Assembly: GCA_965116785.1 (NCBI GenBank)
Contig: OZ220731.1
Coordinates: forward strand, 3,534,001-3,598,000
Origin: Bin87 sp965116785
GTDB taxonomy: Bacteria; Chloroflexota; Dehalococcoidia; Lucifugimonadales; UBA3495
Length of the DNA stretch: 64,000 nt
Direction of reading: 5' to 3'
Shown: positions 49,286 to 59,020 of the stretch, piece after piece
Layout of the letters: the number at the start of each line of letters is the position of its first letter
How positions within the stretch are numbered: position 1 is the stretch's first letter
The notes under the pieces: model-generated
The model's input: the letters and a program-made list of their open reading frames with translations, nothing else
Databases searched by the model: none
Told to the model about the DNA's origin: nothing
Translations under genes and position numbers: made by a program

Positions 49286-51043
49286 CTACGAGGCCGGGAT
49301 CACCGGGAGCCGCAGTCGCGACGGATACTGCCCGTTGTGCATGATGGTCTGCACCGCCGGCACGCACTCGGTGGCCGACCACGGGTCGCCGCCCGTGTTG
49401 AAGTTCCGGTCAAACCTGGGGAAGTTGCTGCTGCTGATCTCCAGCCGGACCCGGTGCCCCGCCTTGAACACGTTGCTCGTCGCCACCAGGTCGATGGTGT
49501 ACTCCTCCACCGCTCCCGGCGTGATCGGAACCGCCGCGTCCGTGCCCTTCCGATAGCGCCCCCGCATGATCCCGTCGACCAGCGCCCGGGCCGCGCCGCA
49601 CGGCTCCACGTCCACCAGCTTGGCGGTGAAGTCCGTATCCGCCCCGGTGGTCGCGGCAAACAGCGTCACCGTCAGCGGCCCGGTAACCTCCAGGTCCTCC
49701 GCCAGCGGCGGCGTGGTGTAGCACAGAACGTCGCTGCGGTTCTCGATGAACTGCTGGTCGTAGGACCCACCCGGCACGAAGGACGGCCCACAGCACAGCG
49801 GCCCGCCCCGGGTGGGCACCGGGTCGCGAGGGTCGTACAGGAACACGTCGGCGGCCTCATCCCCCGGCGCGTCCACCGATAGCCCGCCGTCTCCCGACGA
49901 CGTGTTGGCCCTGCCGCCGCTGTGCAGGTAGTAGTCGATGTACTGCGTCCGGGCTAGCGGCCACTCCTGCTCGTTGCGCCACTGGTTGTCGCCCATCACG
50001 AAGATGCGCACCGGCGCCCCGTCGTTGGCCCCGTTTTCCTCGCCCTTGAGCCAGTGATCGAACCACCGCAGATGGATCCCGTCCGTGTCGATGGCCGGGC
50101 CGGCCGCGCCCAGCCCGAAGAAGAAGTCGCCGGAGGTCTCGCCGAATGGGCCGTGGTGCCACGGGCCCACGATCAATCGCTGCCCGTCCCGGGCCGTCGC
50201 GTCCTCCGCCTGTTTGCGCATCCCGACGAAGTTGCGCAGCGTGCCCAGCAGGAAGATGTCGTGCCAGCCGCCGATGTGCAGCGCCGGCGTGGTGATGTGC
50301 GGGTAGTGGTCCTCGATCCGCCAGCGCTTCCAGTAGTCGTCGCTGCTGGAGTGCTTGATCCAGTCGTAGAAGTACCCCGCCAGCGGCTCCTTCAGGTGCG
50401 GGAGGTCCACGATGGGCTGGTGCTTGAAGGTGCAATCCAGCTCGTTGAACGCCGCCAGCAGGCCCTCCCGCGCACCCTCGGGCACGTCGTGGCGGTTGCT
50501 GATCGCCCCCAGGTTCGCCATGGTCAGCTGCCGCATCGTCCACGACAGGGCAAAGCCCCAGGCCAGCGCGCCGCCCTGGTACGTCCAGCCTTCATAGTAG
50601 TCCGACGCGGTGATGCCCGGCGCGATGCAGGTCAGCGCCGGCGGGTTGGTGATGGCGCACAGCCACTGCGTAGCCCCCACGTAGGACCGCCCGAACATGC
50701 CCACCTTGCCCGTGCTCCACGGCTGCTCGGCGCACCAGGCCACCGTGTCATACCCGTCGTTGGGCTCGTCCAGGAACGGGTAGAACTCGCCCTCTGAGGC
50801 ATAGCGACCGCGCGTGTCCTGCACCACCACCGCGTACCCGTGAGACACGGCGCGCAGCACGTCCAGGCCGCCGCCCACCCCCTGGAACTTGTCGTAGGGC
50901 GTGCGTTGCAGCAGCACGGGAAACGCTTCGTCCCCTTCGGGACGGTACACGTCGGCATACAGGGTGACGCCGTCCCGCATCCTGACCGGCACGCCGAATT
51001 CGCTGGATATCTTGGTATAGGGGCCCATCAACTCAGCTGGCAT
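49286..51043 (-). CDS. CocE/NonD-family alpha/beta hydrolase (S15-type)
   Basis: The 585-residue protein begins VRMRDGVTLYADVYRP and has VVQDTRGRYASEGEF, the nucleophile in GKVGMFGRSYVGATQ, and HIGGWHDIF and VGPWHHG later, with a C-terminal jelly-roll domain (from about 340) common to cocaine esterase and X-Pro dipeptidyl-peptidase relatives. It hydrolyses esters or amides; the substrate is unknown. GGAGGT lies four bases before the ATG. There is no signal peptide, so it is probably cytoplasmic. Confidence 0.92.
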   Translation of the reverse strand: MPAELMGPYTKISSEFGVPVRMRDGVTLYADVYRPEGDEAFPVLLQRTPYDKFQGVGGGLDVLRAVSHGYAVVVQDTRGRYASEGEFYPFLDEPNDGYDTVAWCAEQPWSTGKVGMFGRSYVGATQWLCAITNPPALTCIAPGITASDYYEGWTYQGGALAWGFALSWTMRQLTMANLGAISNRHDVPEGAREGLLAAFNELDCTFKHQPIVDLPHLKEPLAGYFYDWIKHSSSDDYWKRWRIEDHYPHITTPALHIGGWHDIFLLGTLRNFVGMRKQAEDATARDGQRLIVGPWHHGPFGETSGDFFFGLGAAGPAIDTDGIHLRWFDHWLKGEENGANDGAPVRIFVMGDNQWRNEQEWPLARTQYIDYYLHSGGRANTSSGDGGLSVDAPGDEAADVFLYDPRDPVPTRGGPLCCGPSFVPGGSYDQQFIENRSDVLCYTTPPLAEDLEVTGPLTVTLFAATTGADTDFTAKLVDVEPCGAARALVDGIMRGRYRKGTDAAVPITPGAVEEYTIDLVATSNVFKAGHRVRLEISSSNFPRFDRNFNTGGDPWSATECVPAVQTIMHNGQYPSRLRLPVIPAS

Positions 51044-51111
51044 AACGTCACCTCCCGGTTGGCGACATTATACACAGCGCGAACGGACGCCCACCCCGGC
51101 GGGTACTCAGT

Positions 51112-51150
51112 TTGTCATCGCGAGGAGCGCAGCGACGCGGCGATCTCGTC
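51112..51150. repeat. Palindromic repeat family A, half copy (right arm, inverted)
   Basis: TTGTCATCGCGAGGAGCGCA then GCGACGCGGCGATCTCG. This is the right arm of the family in reverse orientation. Confidence 0.7.
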
Positions 51151-51187
51151 GCCGCCTGATGTCCGGTCCGACGTTGCAGATCCGCGC

Positions 51188-51874
51188 TTACTGGGCTCTG
51201 AACTGTGGAGCCATAAGGCCCACCTGCAGCGAGGGCGGCAGGTTGTTGCGCGTGACCTGCATCCGGCCCTGCGCCTGCAAACTTCCCTCGGCAACACCCA
51301 ACTCCCGCAGGAACGTCTCCGGACCCTCCGGCTCAACGGCCGAGGGCTCCCGCTCCGCCCGGTAGTGCATGGGGATGAGCCACTTTGCGTCCAGCTGCTG
51401 CGCCGTCTGGTTGATGGCCCGATAGGACAGCAGGTTGTGGTCGGACCCGCCGGCGGGGGCCAGCACCACGTCCGCCGGCCCGATGAGGTCAATCTGCTGC
51501 GCCGTCAGCGGTTGCATGATGTTCCCCAGGTGGCACACGTTGATGCCGTCCAGGGCGATGGCAAACGCCACGTTGCGCTTGGCACGTGGTGTGCCCTCGG
51601 ACAACGGGGTCATCACCGCACGGATCGTGATCCCCTGGAATTCGTACTCGCCGGGGGTATCGAACACGCGAGGTTGGCCGTCGACCTCGCCCGCGCTATT
51701 GTGCATGGGGTCGTCGTGGCTCACTGTAACCCCAACCGCATCGACCATCTGCCGCGGGTCGATCTGCACCCCCAGTCCGCCCACGCCGGAGGCGTAAGGG
51801 TCGGTGATGATCGACAGGCCCGCGTTTGACGAGCGCAGCCTGAAACAGGCGTGTCCCAGCCAGTAGATGTCCAT
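51188..51874 (-). CDS. MBL-fold metal-dependent hydrolase (UlaG-like)
   Basis: The 228-residue product begins with MDIYWLGHACFRL, the hallmark of UlaG-like MBL proteins, then IITDPY, TVSHDDPMHN at the usual HxHxDH site, VCHLGNI and WLIPMHYRAE. The metal site has Asp-Asp in place of His-x-Asp, so metal loading may differ. Such proteins include lactonases and phosphodiesterases. The BioY gene ends 3 bases before this start on the same strand, giving a BioY-MBL operon. Confidence 0.88.
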   Translation of the reverse strand: MDIYWLGHACFRLRSSNAGLSIITDPYASGVGGLGVQIDPRQMVDAVGVTVSHDDPMHNSAGEVDGQPRVFDTPGEYEFQGITIRAVMTPLSEGTPRAKRNVAFAIALDGINVCHLGNIMQPLTAQQIDLIGPADVVLAPAGGSDHNLLSYRAINQTAQQLDAKWLIPMHYRAEREPSAVEPEGPETFLRELGVAEGSLQAQGRMQVTRNNLPPSLQVGLMAPQFRAQ

Positions 51875-51877
51875 GGG

Positions 51878-52543
51878 TTACTGCGGTCGCTCGCCGCCGC
51901 GGTCGGGCTTTATCGCGAACCGGTCCAGCAGCGCCCACCCTGCCGGCACCGCCAGGCTCGCCACTATGAGCTTGGCCAGGTCGCCGGCTATGAACGGCAG
52001 CAGGCCGCACTGCCACACGTTCGCGCAGCCCCAGGCCTCGGCCACGTTGGCCGGCAGGAACAGGTTCAGCTGGATCAGCCCCGGCACGTAGAGCACGGCG
52101 TTGCCCAGCAGCATGGCCGCCAGGATCCAGGGCCGCCGGTTCCATCCCCATTGGCACAGCCAACCGACCAGCGCCGCTGCAGGTATGAAGCCGACGATGT
52201 ATCCGCCGGACGGCAGCAGCCAGAACCAGCCCGAGGCTCCTCCGGCGAAGAACGGCAGGAAGGCCCCTTCCAGGGCATAGAGCGCCAGCGCCAGCCCGCC
52301 GCGCCAGCCACCCAGCATCGCACCCACCAGCAGCACGGCAAACGTCTGCCCGGTGATGGGCACGGGAGTGAACCCCAGGGGGATCTTGATCTGCGCAAAT
52401 AGCGCCACCACCAGGCTGCCGGCCACAATCAGGGCCACGTCTCTGGCGATACGGCGTGCGCCGGCAGATTGGGGCAGGATCAGGTCCGCAAGGGTGCCCG
52501 GAAGCGGCTGAGAAGGTATGGAAACGGCGGTTCGTGTTTGCAT
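51878..52543 (-). CDS. bioY: BioY biotin transporter substrate-binding protein
   Basis: The 221-residue membrane protein has the BioY signature PVPITGQTFAVLLVGAMLGG and then YALEGAFLPFFAGG, with GYIVGFIPAAALVGWL and later membrane helices (about six in total). BioY binds biotin in the membrane and works alone or with ECF-type ATPase and transmembrane partners, which are not nearby. An unusually basic N-terminal extension of about 25 residues precedes the first helix. It leads an operon with the MBL-fold gene. Confidence 0.92.
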   Translation of the reverse strand: MQTRTAVSIPSQPLPGTLADLILPQSAGARRIARDVALIVAGSLVVALFAQIKIPLGFTPVPITGQTFAVLLVGAMLGGWRGGLALALYALEGAFLPFFAGGASGWFWLLPSGGYIVGFIPAAALVGWLCQWGWNRRPWILAAMLLGNAVLYVPGLIQLNLFLPANVAEAWGCANVWQCGLLPFIAGDLAKLIVASLAVPAGWALLDRFAIKPDRGGERPQ

Positions 52544-52549
52544 TGCCCT

Positions 52550-52580
52550 ATTATCGTACCACCTGTCCCATCCCGGTCAA
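52550..52580 (-). promoter_or_regulatory. Possible bioY promoter
   Basis: On the minus strand TTGACC and GATAAT are separated by 19 bases, just upstream of the BioY start. The spacer is long. No BirA-type operator was recognised. Confidence 0.3.
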
Positions 52581-52643
52581 ACGGAACGACCGGAGCATCT
52601 CGATCCATTTTCCGCGCGGATGATATGTTACGCAATGTTACCT

Positions 52644-52681
52644 GCACACTGGTGTGCGATGGGAAATGTCCGGCATATAAT
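52644..52681 (+). promoter_or_regulatory. Histidine-kinase promoter with overlapping palindrome
   Basis: TATAAT at 52676-52681 is a consensus -10 box. A palindrome, GCACACTGGTGTGC (52644-52657), covers the -35 position and may be an operator. No good -35 hexamer is seen, which would fit an activator-dependent promoter. Confidence 0.45.
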
Positions 52682-52729
52682 TGCGCGTGTGGGTTACAAC
52701 GAGAACGATAGATAAAAGGCGATTAAGCG

Positions 52730-54397
52730 ATGAGATTTCTGATCAATCGGTGGCGTCAAATCGGCACACGCCTCTACTTGGCGCTCGTTTTCGCGGTGAT
52801 CCTCACCCTCCTGTCCAGTGCCGTGGGCATCTACTATTTCGAGCGCAGCGGCGACCTCAGTTACCGTATCCGCGCGGAGTCCGCGCCGGCGGTGGATGCC
52901 GCGTGGGCGGCGGCAGTGTCCGCCGAGAAGCTGCGGTCCCACGGCCGGGAAGTCATTGCCGGTTTGGGATCCGACTCCGCGGTGGTTGGCCAGGCGGACG
53001 TCGGGGAAATCTTGAACGAGTTGGAAGAGTCACTGAACCAGGTGATTGCCTTGCAGGACCTGGAACCCCTGGCGCTGGCCGTACAGGACTCGGCGTACGA
53101 CATGGCCGGCGTGATCGACCGCCTGGTCGCTGACCTGGAGCCGTCAGGGAGGCTGGCCCTGGTGGCGGAGTTCGAAAACAGCAGCGATGCTCTCGATCAA
53201 TCGGTCGGCCTTCTGGTGGACAGCGCCGGCCAATACGCCGACGTAAATCTCACTGCAACAGTCGGAAGTTTCGACCAGGGGCGGGTGCTGCTGGCAACCA
53301 TCTGCTTGATCAGCGTGGTGGCCGCCACCCTCACTGCATGGATATGGGTGGGCAACGGCGTGCTGCGCCGTCTGTCGCGTGTGTCGGACCGGATGCGCAG
53401 CATGGCCCAGGGAGACCTGGAGACGCCGGTGCCCGAGGTCAGCCGGGACGAAATCGGCCAGCTGGCTGGCGCCCTGGAGGTTTTCCGACAACACGCTCTG
53501 GAAGTGCAGCGCCTGAACCTGGTGGAACAGCTCTATCAGGAGTTGCGGGTGGCCAACGACGAACTCCAGACCATGCAGGCCCGCCTGGTGGCGCAGGAGA
53601 AACTGGCGGCCCTGGGCGAACTGGTGTCGGGCGTCGCCCACGAGATCAGCAACCCGCTGAACTTCGTCAAGAACTTCAGCCAGGGAGCCACGGAGCTCCA
53701 CAGCGAACTCACCGAGATGCTGGACACCTACCGCGACGGCATGAAATCCGAGGATGTCGCGCTGCTGGACGATATCACCAACGAGATGAGCGACAGCCTG
53801 GGCCGGGTGATCACCAACGGCGGCCGGGCCCTCGCCATCGTCGAGCGGATGCAGGGCTTGAGCGTAGACACCAGGCCTCCGCAAATGGTGGACCTCAACA
53901 CCGAGTTGCAGGACGCCGCGGTATCCGCCGGCGCTGGTTATGATTGCACTCCTGAGTTCGCTATGGACGACAGCATCGGTTCGATGCCCATCGTCGTCGA
54001 AGAGTTCAAGGAGGCCGTGGGCAACCTGGTTGCCAACGCCTGCTATGCGATGAGCCTGAAAAAGGCGGAGCTGGGCGAGGAATACGAGCCCGCTCTGTCC
54101 GTGTCGAGTCGCCTGGTGGACGGCGTGGTCGAGGTCCGGGTGCGGGACAACGGGCCGGGCATCGCCGACGATGTACGTGACCGTGTCTTCAACCCGTTCT
54201 TCACCACCCAGGAAGGTGTGATGGGAGCCGGTCTGGGTCTGACCATCGCCGCCGACGTGGCGCGTCGGGCCGGCGGTGACCTCCTGCTTGACACCGTGTA
54301 CGGCGACTACGCCGAGTTTCTGATGACTATGCCGGTGCCCGAGACTGCGGCGGTTGGTATGGCCGTTCTGGGCGATGTCGATGAAGTCTCGTGTTAG
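52730..54397 (+). CDS. Membrane sensor histidine kinase
   Basis: The 555-residue protein has membrane helices at about 15-36 and 185-208 flanking an extracytoplasmic four-helix sensor, then a HAMP domain (209-260), a coiled-coil linker and the kinase core: phospho-acceptor His304 in GVAHEISNPLNFV, N box around Asn432-Asn436, G1 in RDNGPGI, F box FNPFFTTQ and G2 GAGLGLTIAA. This is the HPK-type associated with NtrB/HisKA kinases. No response regulator is adjacent, so its partner lies elsewhere. The sensor domain is of the MCP-like four-helix type. Confidence 0.93.
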   Translation: MRFLINRWRQIGTRLYLALVFAVILTLLSSAVGIYYFERSGDLSYRIRAESAPAVDAAWAAAVSAEKLRSHGREVIAGLGSDSAVVGQADVGEILNELEESLNQVIALQDLEPLALAVQDSAYDMAGVIDRLVADLEPSGRLALVAEFENSSDALDQSVGLLVDSAGQYADVNLTATVGSFDQGRVLLATICLISVVAATLTAWIWVGNGVLRRLSRVSDRMRSMAQGDLETPVPEVSRDEIGQLAGALEVFRQHALEVQRLNLVEQLYQELRVANDELQTMQARLVAQEKLAALGELVSGVAHEISNPLNFVKNFSQGATELHSELTEMLDTYRDGMKSEDVALLDDITNEMSDSLGRVITNGGRALAIVERMQGLSVDTRPPQMVDLNTELQDAAVSAGAGYDCTPEFAMDDSIGSMPIVVEEFKEAVGNLVANACYAMSLKKAELGEEYEPALSVSSRLVDGVVEVRVRDNGPGIADDVRDRVFNPFFTTQEGVMGAGLGLTIAADVARRAGGDLLLDTVYGDYAEFLMTMPVPETAAVGMAVLGDVDEVSC

Positions 54398-54443
54398 GGT
54401 TCGATCCGTGTCAATGCGAGGGGACTGTACGGGACTGGATGCG

Positions 54444-57400
54444 TTACCTCCAGTCATGTCCGGAGCTGGCGCGAAATTCCATATCCGCTCGCAGTGGCCA
54501 CGCCCGTTCCGCCATCACGTTGAGCGTGTTGTCCCGGCGTGAAACTTCGCCCTCAATGACGACCAGCGGCCGCCGCAAGACGTGCTTGAGCGTCTCCCAA
54601 CGCTGCTCCCAAACGGCCACCGGTATCAACCCGCATTCGTCCTCCAGGGTAAGGAACACTGCCCTGGCCAGGGGACGCTGCCGCCTGACGACCCGGCCCG
54701 CCACGCGAACCACATCGCCTTCGCCGCAGCCCTGCAAGGTGTCGCTGCTGTGCACTCCCCGCAGTTGATGGCGCGCCAGTTCCATGATGTGACCATCCGG
54801 GCAGAGGCCCAACATATCGTATTCGTCCAGCATCAGCATCGACCGCTCCTTTGACGCCACCGCCGCCGGCGCTTGGGCTACGGCCATGGGCAACGCCAGT
54901 TGACCGCGGCGCGCGTCCGGTACGTAGCCGGCCCCGATCTGCCATAGCGCGCTGCCCCGGTCGGCGAAATCCGGCAGGCCGTCCATTGCGCCGGCGCGGG
55001 CCAGGTTCTCCAGGGCCTGGCGCGGCAGGCCGGAGCGCGCCAGCACGTCCGCCAGGCTTCGGAATTCGCCGGCTTCGCGGGCACGCAGCAGAATCTCGCC
55101 GAGGCGACGGTCCACGCCCTTCACGAAGGTCAGCCCCAGCCGCAGCGTGCGCTCGCCCTCGGCGGTGCACAGCAACTCGGAACGGTTGATGTCGGGGTGG
55201 GCCACCCGCAGGTTGATCCGGCGGGCGTCCTGTTTCAGCGTGTCCAGGTCCCAGAAGCCCATGGGCTGCTCGTTGAAGAGCGCGACGTAGAACTCCAGCG
55301 GGTAGTGACGGCGCAGCCAGGCCATCTGGTAGGCGGTGAAAGCGAAAGCCAGCGCGTGGCCCTCGGGAAACATGTAGTGGGGATTGAACTTCCCGAAAAT
55401 CGTCTCGGCCGCTTTTTCGGGTACGCCGCGCTCACGCGCCCCGTCGAGGAAACGCTGCCGGTATTCCGCCACCAGAGCTTGGCCGTTGCGGCGTCCAAAG
55501 GCCCGCCGCATGCGGTCCGAGTCAGCGGCGGTGAAACCGCCCACGTCCATGCCCAGCTGCACCACCTGGTCCTGGAACATGATCACGCCCAGCGACCTTT
55601 CGAGCGCTCCTTGTTCCAGGGGATGGGCATAGTCCCAGTCGGCCCCCTTGCGCCGGCGCAGAAACTCGGCCACGCCGTCATGCGCGCCCACGCCGGGGCG
55701 CACCGCCGCGATCTCCAGGGCCAGCTCGTAGATGTCCTGGGGATGCATGCGCACGATGGTCTGCATCTGCGCCGCCGATTCCACCTGGAACACTCCCACC
55801 GTGTCGCCGCGGCCGAGGTCGTCAAAAACGTCCTGCTCCCGGTAGTCGATCCGGCTCAGGTCCGGCTCGATTCCGGTGCGGTTCCGGACCAGGCGCACCG
55901 CCTGCTGCAGTTGGGACAGGGCCCCCAGGGCCAGGAGGTCGATCTTCACCATGCCGGCATCGTCCACGCTCTCCTTGTCCCACTGGCCGATGTAGCGGCC
56001 CGCGATGGCGGCCGGCTGCACGGGCATGAAATCGGTGAGGGCGGTGGAGCTCAGCAGCATTCCGCCCGGGTGCTGCGCCACGCCCTTGGGAAAGCCCTGC
56101 AGGCTGTCGGCCAGCGCGAAAAGACGGTCCCAGCCCGGTCGCTTCACCAGTTCCCCGTAGCCCGGCAGATGCGGTAACTCTGACACGGAGTTGGAATCCA
56201 GCCGGCGGGCCAGCGCGCCCACCTCGTCGGGCGGCAATCCCAGGGCTTTGCCCAGGCCCCGCACGACTCCGCGCGCTTTGTACGTGGGGAACATTCCCGT
56301 CAACACGGCATGGTCCCAACCCCATTCCTCGATGATGCGCAGGATGAGCCGCTCGCGTATGTCTCGGGGAAAGTCCAGGTCGATATCCGGCATGGACGTG
56401 CTCTCGGACGACAGAAAACGGTCCAGGGCCAGGCCGTAATCCAGCGGGTCAACGTGAGACAGGCCAATCAGGTACCCCACCAGCATCGACACCGATGAAC
56501 CGCGCCCACGCCCGGGAGGGAGCCACTCCAAGGGTGTTTCCTGGTGTCCCCATCCCAGCTCCAGCATGACTTCGCGCGCCAGTTCCACCACGCGGTGATA
56601 GACCAGGAAGAACCCCGCCAAACCGTGCTTCCGGATGAGCTCGAACTCTTCATCCAGTCGCTCTCGCACCCGTCGGTCGACACCACCGTAGCGTCGCGCG
56701 GCCGACTCTTCACAGAGCCGCTCCAGCCACGACTGAGCGTCGTGGCCCGGTGGCGTGGGCACATCCGGGAAGCGGTAGCTGCTGGTCACAAAATCCAGCG
56801 CACTGAAATTGGAACACCGTTCCGCCAGGGCAAGTGTGTTCGCAAGCGCCTCCGGATATTTGCGAAGACGTTGTTTCATAACATCTCTGGACAGCAAGTC
56901 ATAGTTACTATTGACCTTAAGACTATTGCGTATCTCGCTTAGAGAGGAGTTCAGGCGCATGGCCGTGAGGGAGTCGTGCAACCGCGCGCGGTGGGCATCG
57001 TGATACCAGGGGGAGTTGGTGGCGACGCAGCCCAGGCCACATACCTCCGCCAGCTGTGACATCCGCTCGTTGCGGACGGTGTCGCCATGGGCCAGATGCT
57101 GCTGTAGTCCCAGAAATACCGACCCGGAGCCGAACCAGCCGGCGTATCGCTTTGCCCGTTCCTCGGCTGTGCTCCAGCGGCCGGCGGCAACATCCTCCGC
57201 CAGGAGGCCATCAGGGTCCCCCAGCAGTACGACAAGACCCTCGGCATGAGGCTCCAGGAAGCGGATGTCCAGAACCGGCGTGGTTCGTCCGCCCGTCACG
57301 TGCGCCAGGGATATCAGTCGACACAGATTGGAGTAACCCGGGCCATTCTCCGCGATAAAGGTGACTGGTCCGGTCTGGTCATCCTCCTGAACGGTCAGTT

Positions 57401-57602
57401 CAGCGCCCAGTACCGCCTGGATGCCGGCGGAGCGGCATTCCTGCACGAAATCCAGCGCGCCGCATAAATTATTGGCATCAGTCAGCCCCAGGGCAGGATA
57501 GCCGTAGCAACCGGCCCGTTCCACCAACTCCGCCGGAGACGAAGCGCCCGCGCCGAAGGAATACCAGGAGTGAGTGCACAGCTCGATGAAGCCGGTGGAC
57601 AA
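54444..57602 (-). CDS. dnaE2: Error-prone DNA polymerase DnaE2
   Basis: The 1052-residue product is a family C polymerase of the DnaE2 type: N-terminal PHP domain, palm with PDIDLDFP catalytic aspartates (about 398-405), GGMLLSS and a C-terminal OB domain (VVRVAGRVVRRQRP). The PHP site begins ELCTHS instead of the usual ELHxHS, so one metal ligand is changed, as in many non-proofreading members. It starts at a TTG one base after the ImuB stop, so the two are translated together. DnaE2 extends damaged templates with help from ImuB after DNA damage; the SOS regulon usually controls it. Confidence 0.93.
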   Translation of the reverse strand: MSTGFIELCTHSWYSFGAGASSPAELVERAGCYGYPALGLTDANNLCGALDFVQECRSAGIQAVLGAELTVQEDDQTGPVTFIAENGPGYSNLCRLISLAHVTGGRTTPVLDIRFLEPHAEGLVVLLGDPDGLLAEDVAAGRWSTAEERAKRYAGWFGSGSVFLGLQQHLAHGDTVRNERMSQLAEVCGLGCVATNSPWYHDAHRARLHDSLTAMRLNSSLSEIRNSLKVNSNYDLLSRDVMKQRLRKYPEALANTLALAERCSNFSALDFVTSSYRFPDVPTPPGHDAQSWLERLCEESAARRYGGVDRRVRERLDEEFELIRKHGLAGFFLVYHRVVELAREVMLELGWGHQETPLEWLPPGRGRGSSVSMLVGYLIGLSHVDPLDYGLALDRFLSSESTSMPDIDLDFPRDIRERLILRIIEEWGWDHAVLTGMFPTYKARGVVRGLGKALGLPPDEVGALARRLDSNSVSELPHLPGYGELVKRPGWDRLFALADSLQGFPKGVAQHPGGMLLSSTALTDFMPVQPAAIAGRYIGQWDKESVDDAGMVKIDLLALGALSQLQQAVRLVRNRTGIEPDLSRIDYREQDVFDDLGRGDTVGVFQVESAAQMQTIVRMHPQDIYELALEIAAVRPGVGAHDGVAEFLRRRKGADWDYAHPLEQGALERSLGVIMFQDQVVQLGMDVGGFTAADSDRMRRAFGRRNGQALVAEYRQRFLDGARERGVPEKAAETIFGKFNPHYMFPEGHALAFAFTAYQMAWLRRHYPLEFYVALFNEQPMGFWDLDTLKQDARRINLRVAHPDINRSELLCTAEGERTLRLGLTFVKGVDRRLGEILLRAREAGEFRSLADVLARSGLPRQALENLARAGAMDGLPDFADRGSALWQIGAGYVPDARRGQLALPMAVAQAPAAVASKERSMLMLDEYDMLGLCPDGHIMELARHQLRGVHSSDTLQGCGEGDVVRVAGRVVRRQRPLARAVFLTLEDECGLIPVAVWEQRWETLKHVLRRPLVVIEGEVSRRDNTLNVMAERAWPLRADMEFRASSGHDWR

Positions 57603-57603
57603 G

Positions 57604-59004
57604 TCAGTAACCCTGCTGATACCACTCGCCGGTGGCGAGGTCGCGGTACACCGTTATCAACCTCCCTCCGTCCGTCACCAGGCGCCAGTACCGCCGACGC
57701 GCCGGCTCCGGCATCCACCACTCGGTATCCACTTCCCACAGGTCAATCACCTTCCGAACCGAACGCGACTCCACTGCTCGCGGCACGCTTTGGACCTCGG
57801 AAACGGCCACGCTGGCAACCTTGCCCAGCGGCAGCAGTTCGGCGCCCAAGGCCCATCGTCGCTCCGGCAGGGGAGACCCGAGAGCCAAGGCCACCGGACG
57901 GTCAACCCCGTCAATCGTCGGGACGGCCACGCCCCGGCGTTCCGCCAGCCACAGGCCAATTTGCTGGCCGGTTAACCGGACCAGGCCGGACACCGTAAGC
58001 GACAGGTCCGTCAACGGCGCGACAGGCCAGCGACCATTGCCCCTGGTGTCCCGGGCATTCAGCCCGGCCAGGATGGTCGAAGCCAGACTGTCGGAAGAGC
58101 CGGCGGGTGTACGCAGCCGCCGGTCAAACTGCCAAACGCCATTGGGTGAAAGCTCGCCTTCAATTGACACTTCCGTTACCCCTTTCCCCCGAAGGCCCGG
58201 AGTATTCCAAATGCGCTCGGACAACAGACGAACCCCAGCTTCCCAACCGGAAACCGTATCCACCGGAAACGGGAACTCCATTCGCTCGTGAAGCACCTCC
58301 GGCAGAGTCGCCGGAACCACCGGGTTATCATCAATGCCCTGGGCCAGCTTCCAGGTTCGGTATCCAACGACACCCAGAAAATCCGCCAGGACGTGAGCCG
58401 GCATCGCGGCCACGCTGCCCATCGTGGCGATGCCAAAACCGCGCAACCGCGCCGTGGTCTCCGGGTCCAGCGGAAGCCACGACGCCGGCCAGGTTGCCAG
58501 CCATCGGGCAACGTTCCCGGGGGCGGTGAACCCCTTGCCCGGCTCGGCGCTGGCCGCCGCGCAGTACGCGGGCAACTTGCCTGACGCCAACCCCAGCCGG
58601 GGTTGCAGACTGGCATCAATCGTCGACAGTATCGCCGCCTCCAGACCCAACGCTCCGCCACGCATGGCCGCCATCCCGGTCAGGTCCAGGTAGAAGCGAC
58701 CGTATCCGTCCGGCTCCACTCGGTCCATAACCTGAAACAGCGAGAGCATCAGGTCATCGTTGAACGACGACAAATACTGCTCATCAACGGGTAAAACTAC
58801 CGCATCAGCGCACCATGACAGGGCCTCAGACAACGTCTGCCCGGCGCGAACGCCCCTGGCCTCCGGTGAAGCATCGACCACCAGGCGACGACCGGTGTCT
58901 CCGGTGGCCACTATCACTGCGCGGCCAACCAGATCAGGCCGTCGCGCCAGTTCGGCCTTTACGGGAAAGTGCGTAACCAGCAGGCATCCGACTGCGGTGT
59001 CCAT
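57604..59004 (-). CDS. imuB: ImuB-type Y-family polymerase-like protein
   Basis: The 466-residue protein has the Y-family fold, with FYLDLTGMAAMRGG and AILSTIDASLQPRLGLASGKLPAYCAA in the palm/fingers part and a helix-hairpin region LRGFGIATMGSVAAMPAHVLADFLG. The acidic catalytic residues at the N-terminus (normally DMDAF) are absent (LVTHFPVKAE), as in ImuB, which acts as a catalytically dead adaptor for DnaE2. The DnaE2 gene follows immediately. ImuA, the usual third member, is not upstream here; the next gene upstream is an unrelated membrane regulator. Confidence 0.88.
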   Translation of the reverse strand: MDTAVGCLLVTHFPVKAELARRPDLVGRAVIVATGDTGRRLVVDASPEARGVRAGQTLSEALSWCADAVVLPVDEQYLSSFNDDLMLSLFQVMDRVEPDGYGRFYLDLTGMAAMRGGALGLEAAILSTIDASLQPRLGLASGKLPAYCAAASAEPGKGFTAPGNVARWLATWPASWLPLDPETTARLRGFGIATMGSVAAMPAHVLADFLGVVGYRTWKLAQGIDDNPVVPATLPEVLHERMEFPFPVDTVSGWEAGVRLLSERIWNTPGLRGKGVTEVSIEGELSPNGVWQFDRRLRTPAGSSDSLASTILAGLNARDTRGNGRWPVAPLTDLSLTVSGLVRLTGQQIGLWLAERRGVAVPTIDGVDRPVALALGSPLPERRWALGAELLPLGKVASVAVSEVQSVPRAVESRSVRKVIDLWEVDTEWWMPEPARRRYWRLVTDGGRLITVYRDLATGEWYQQGY

Positions 59005-59020
59005 GCGTCACAAGATAACA

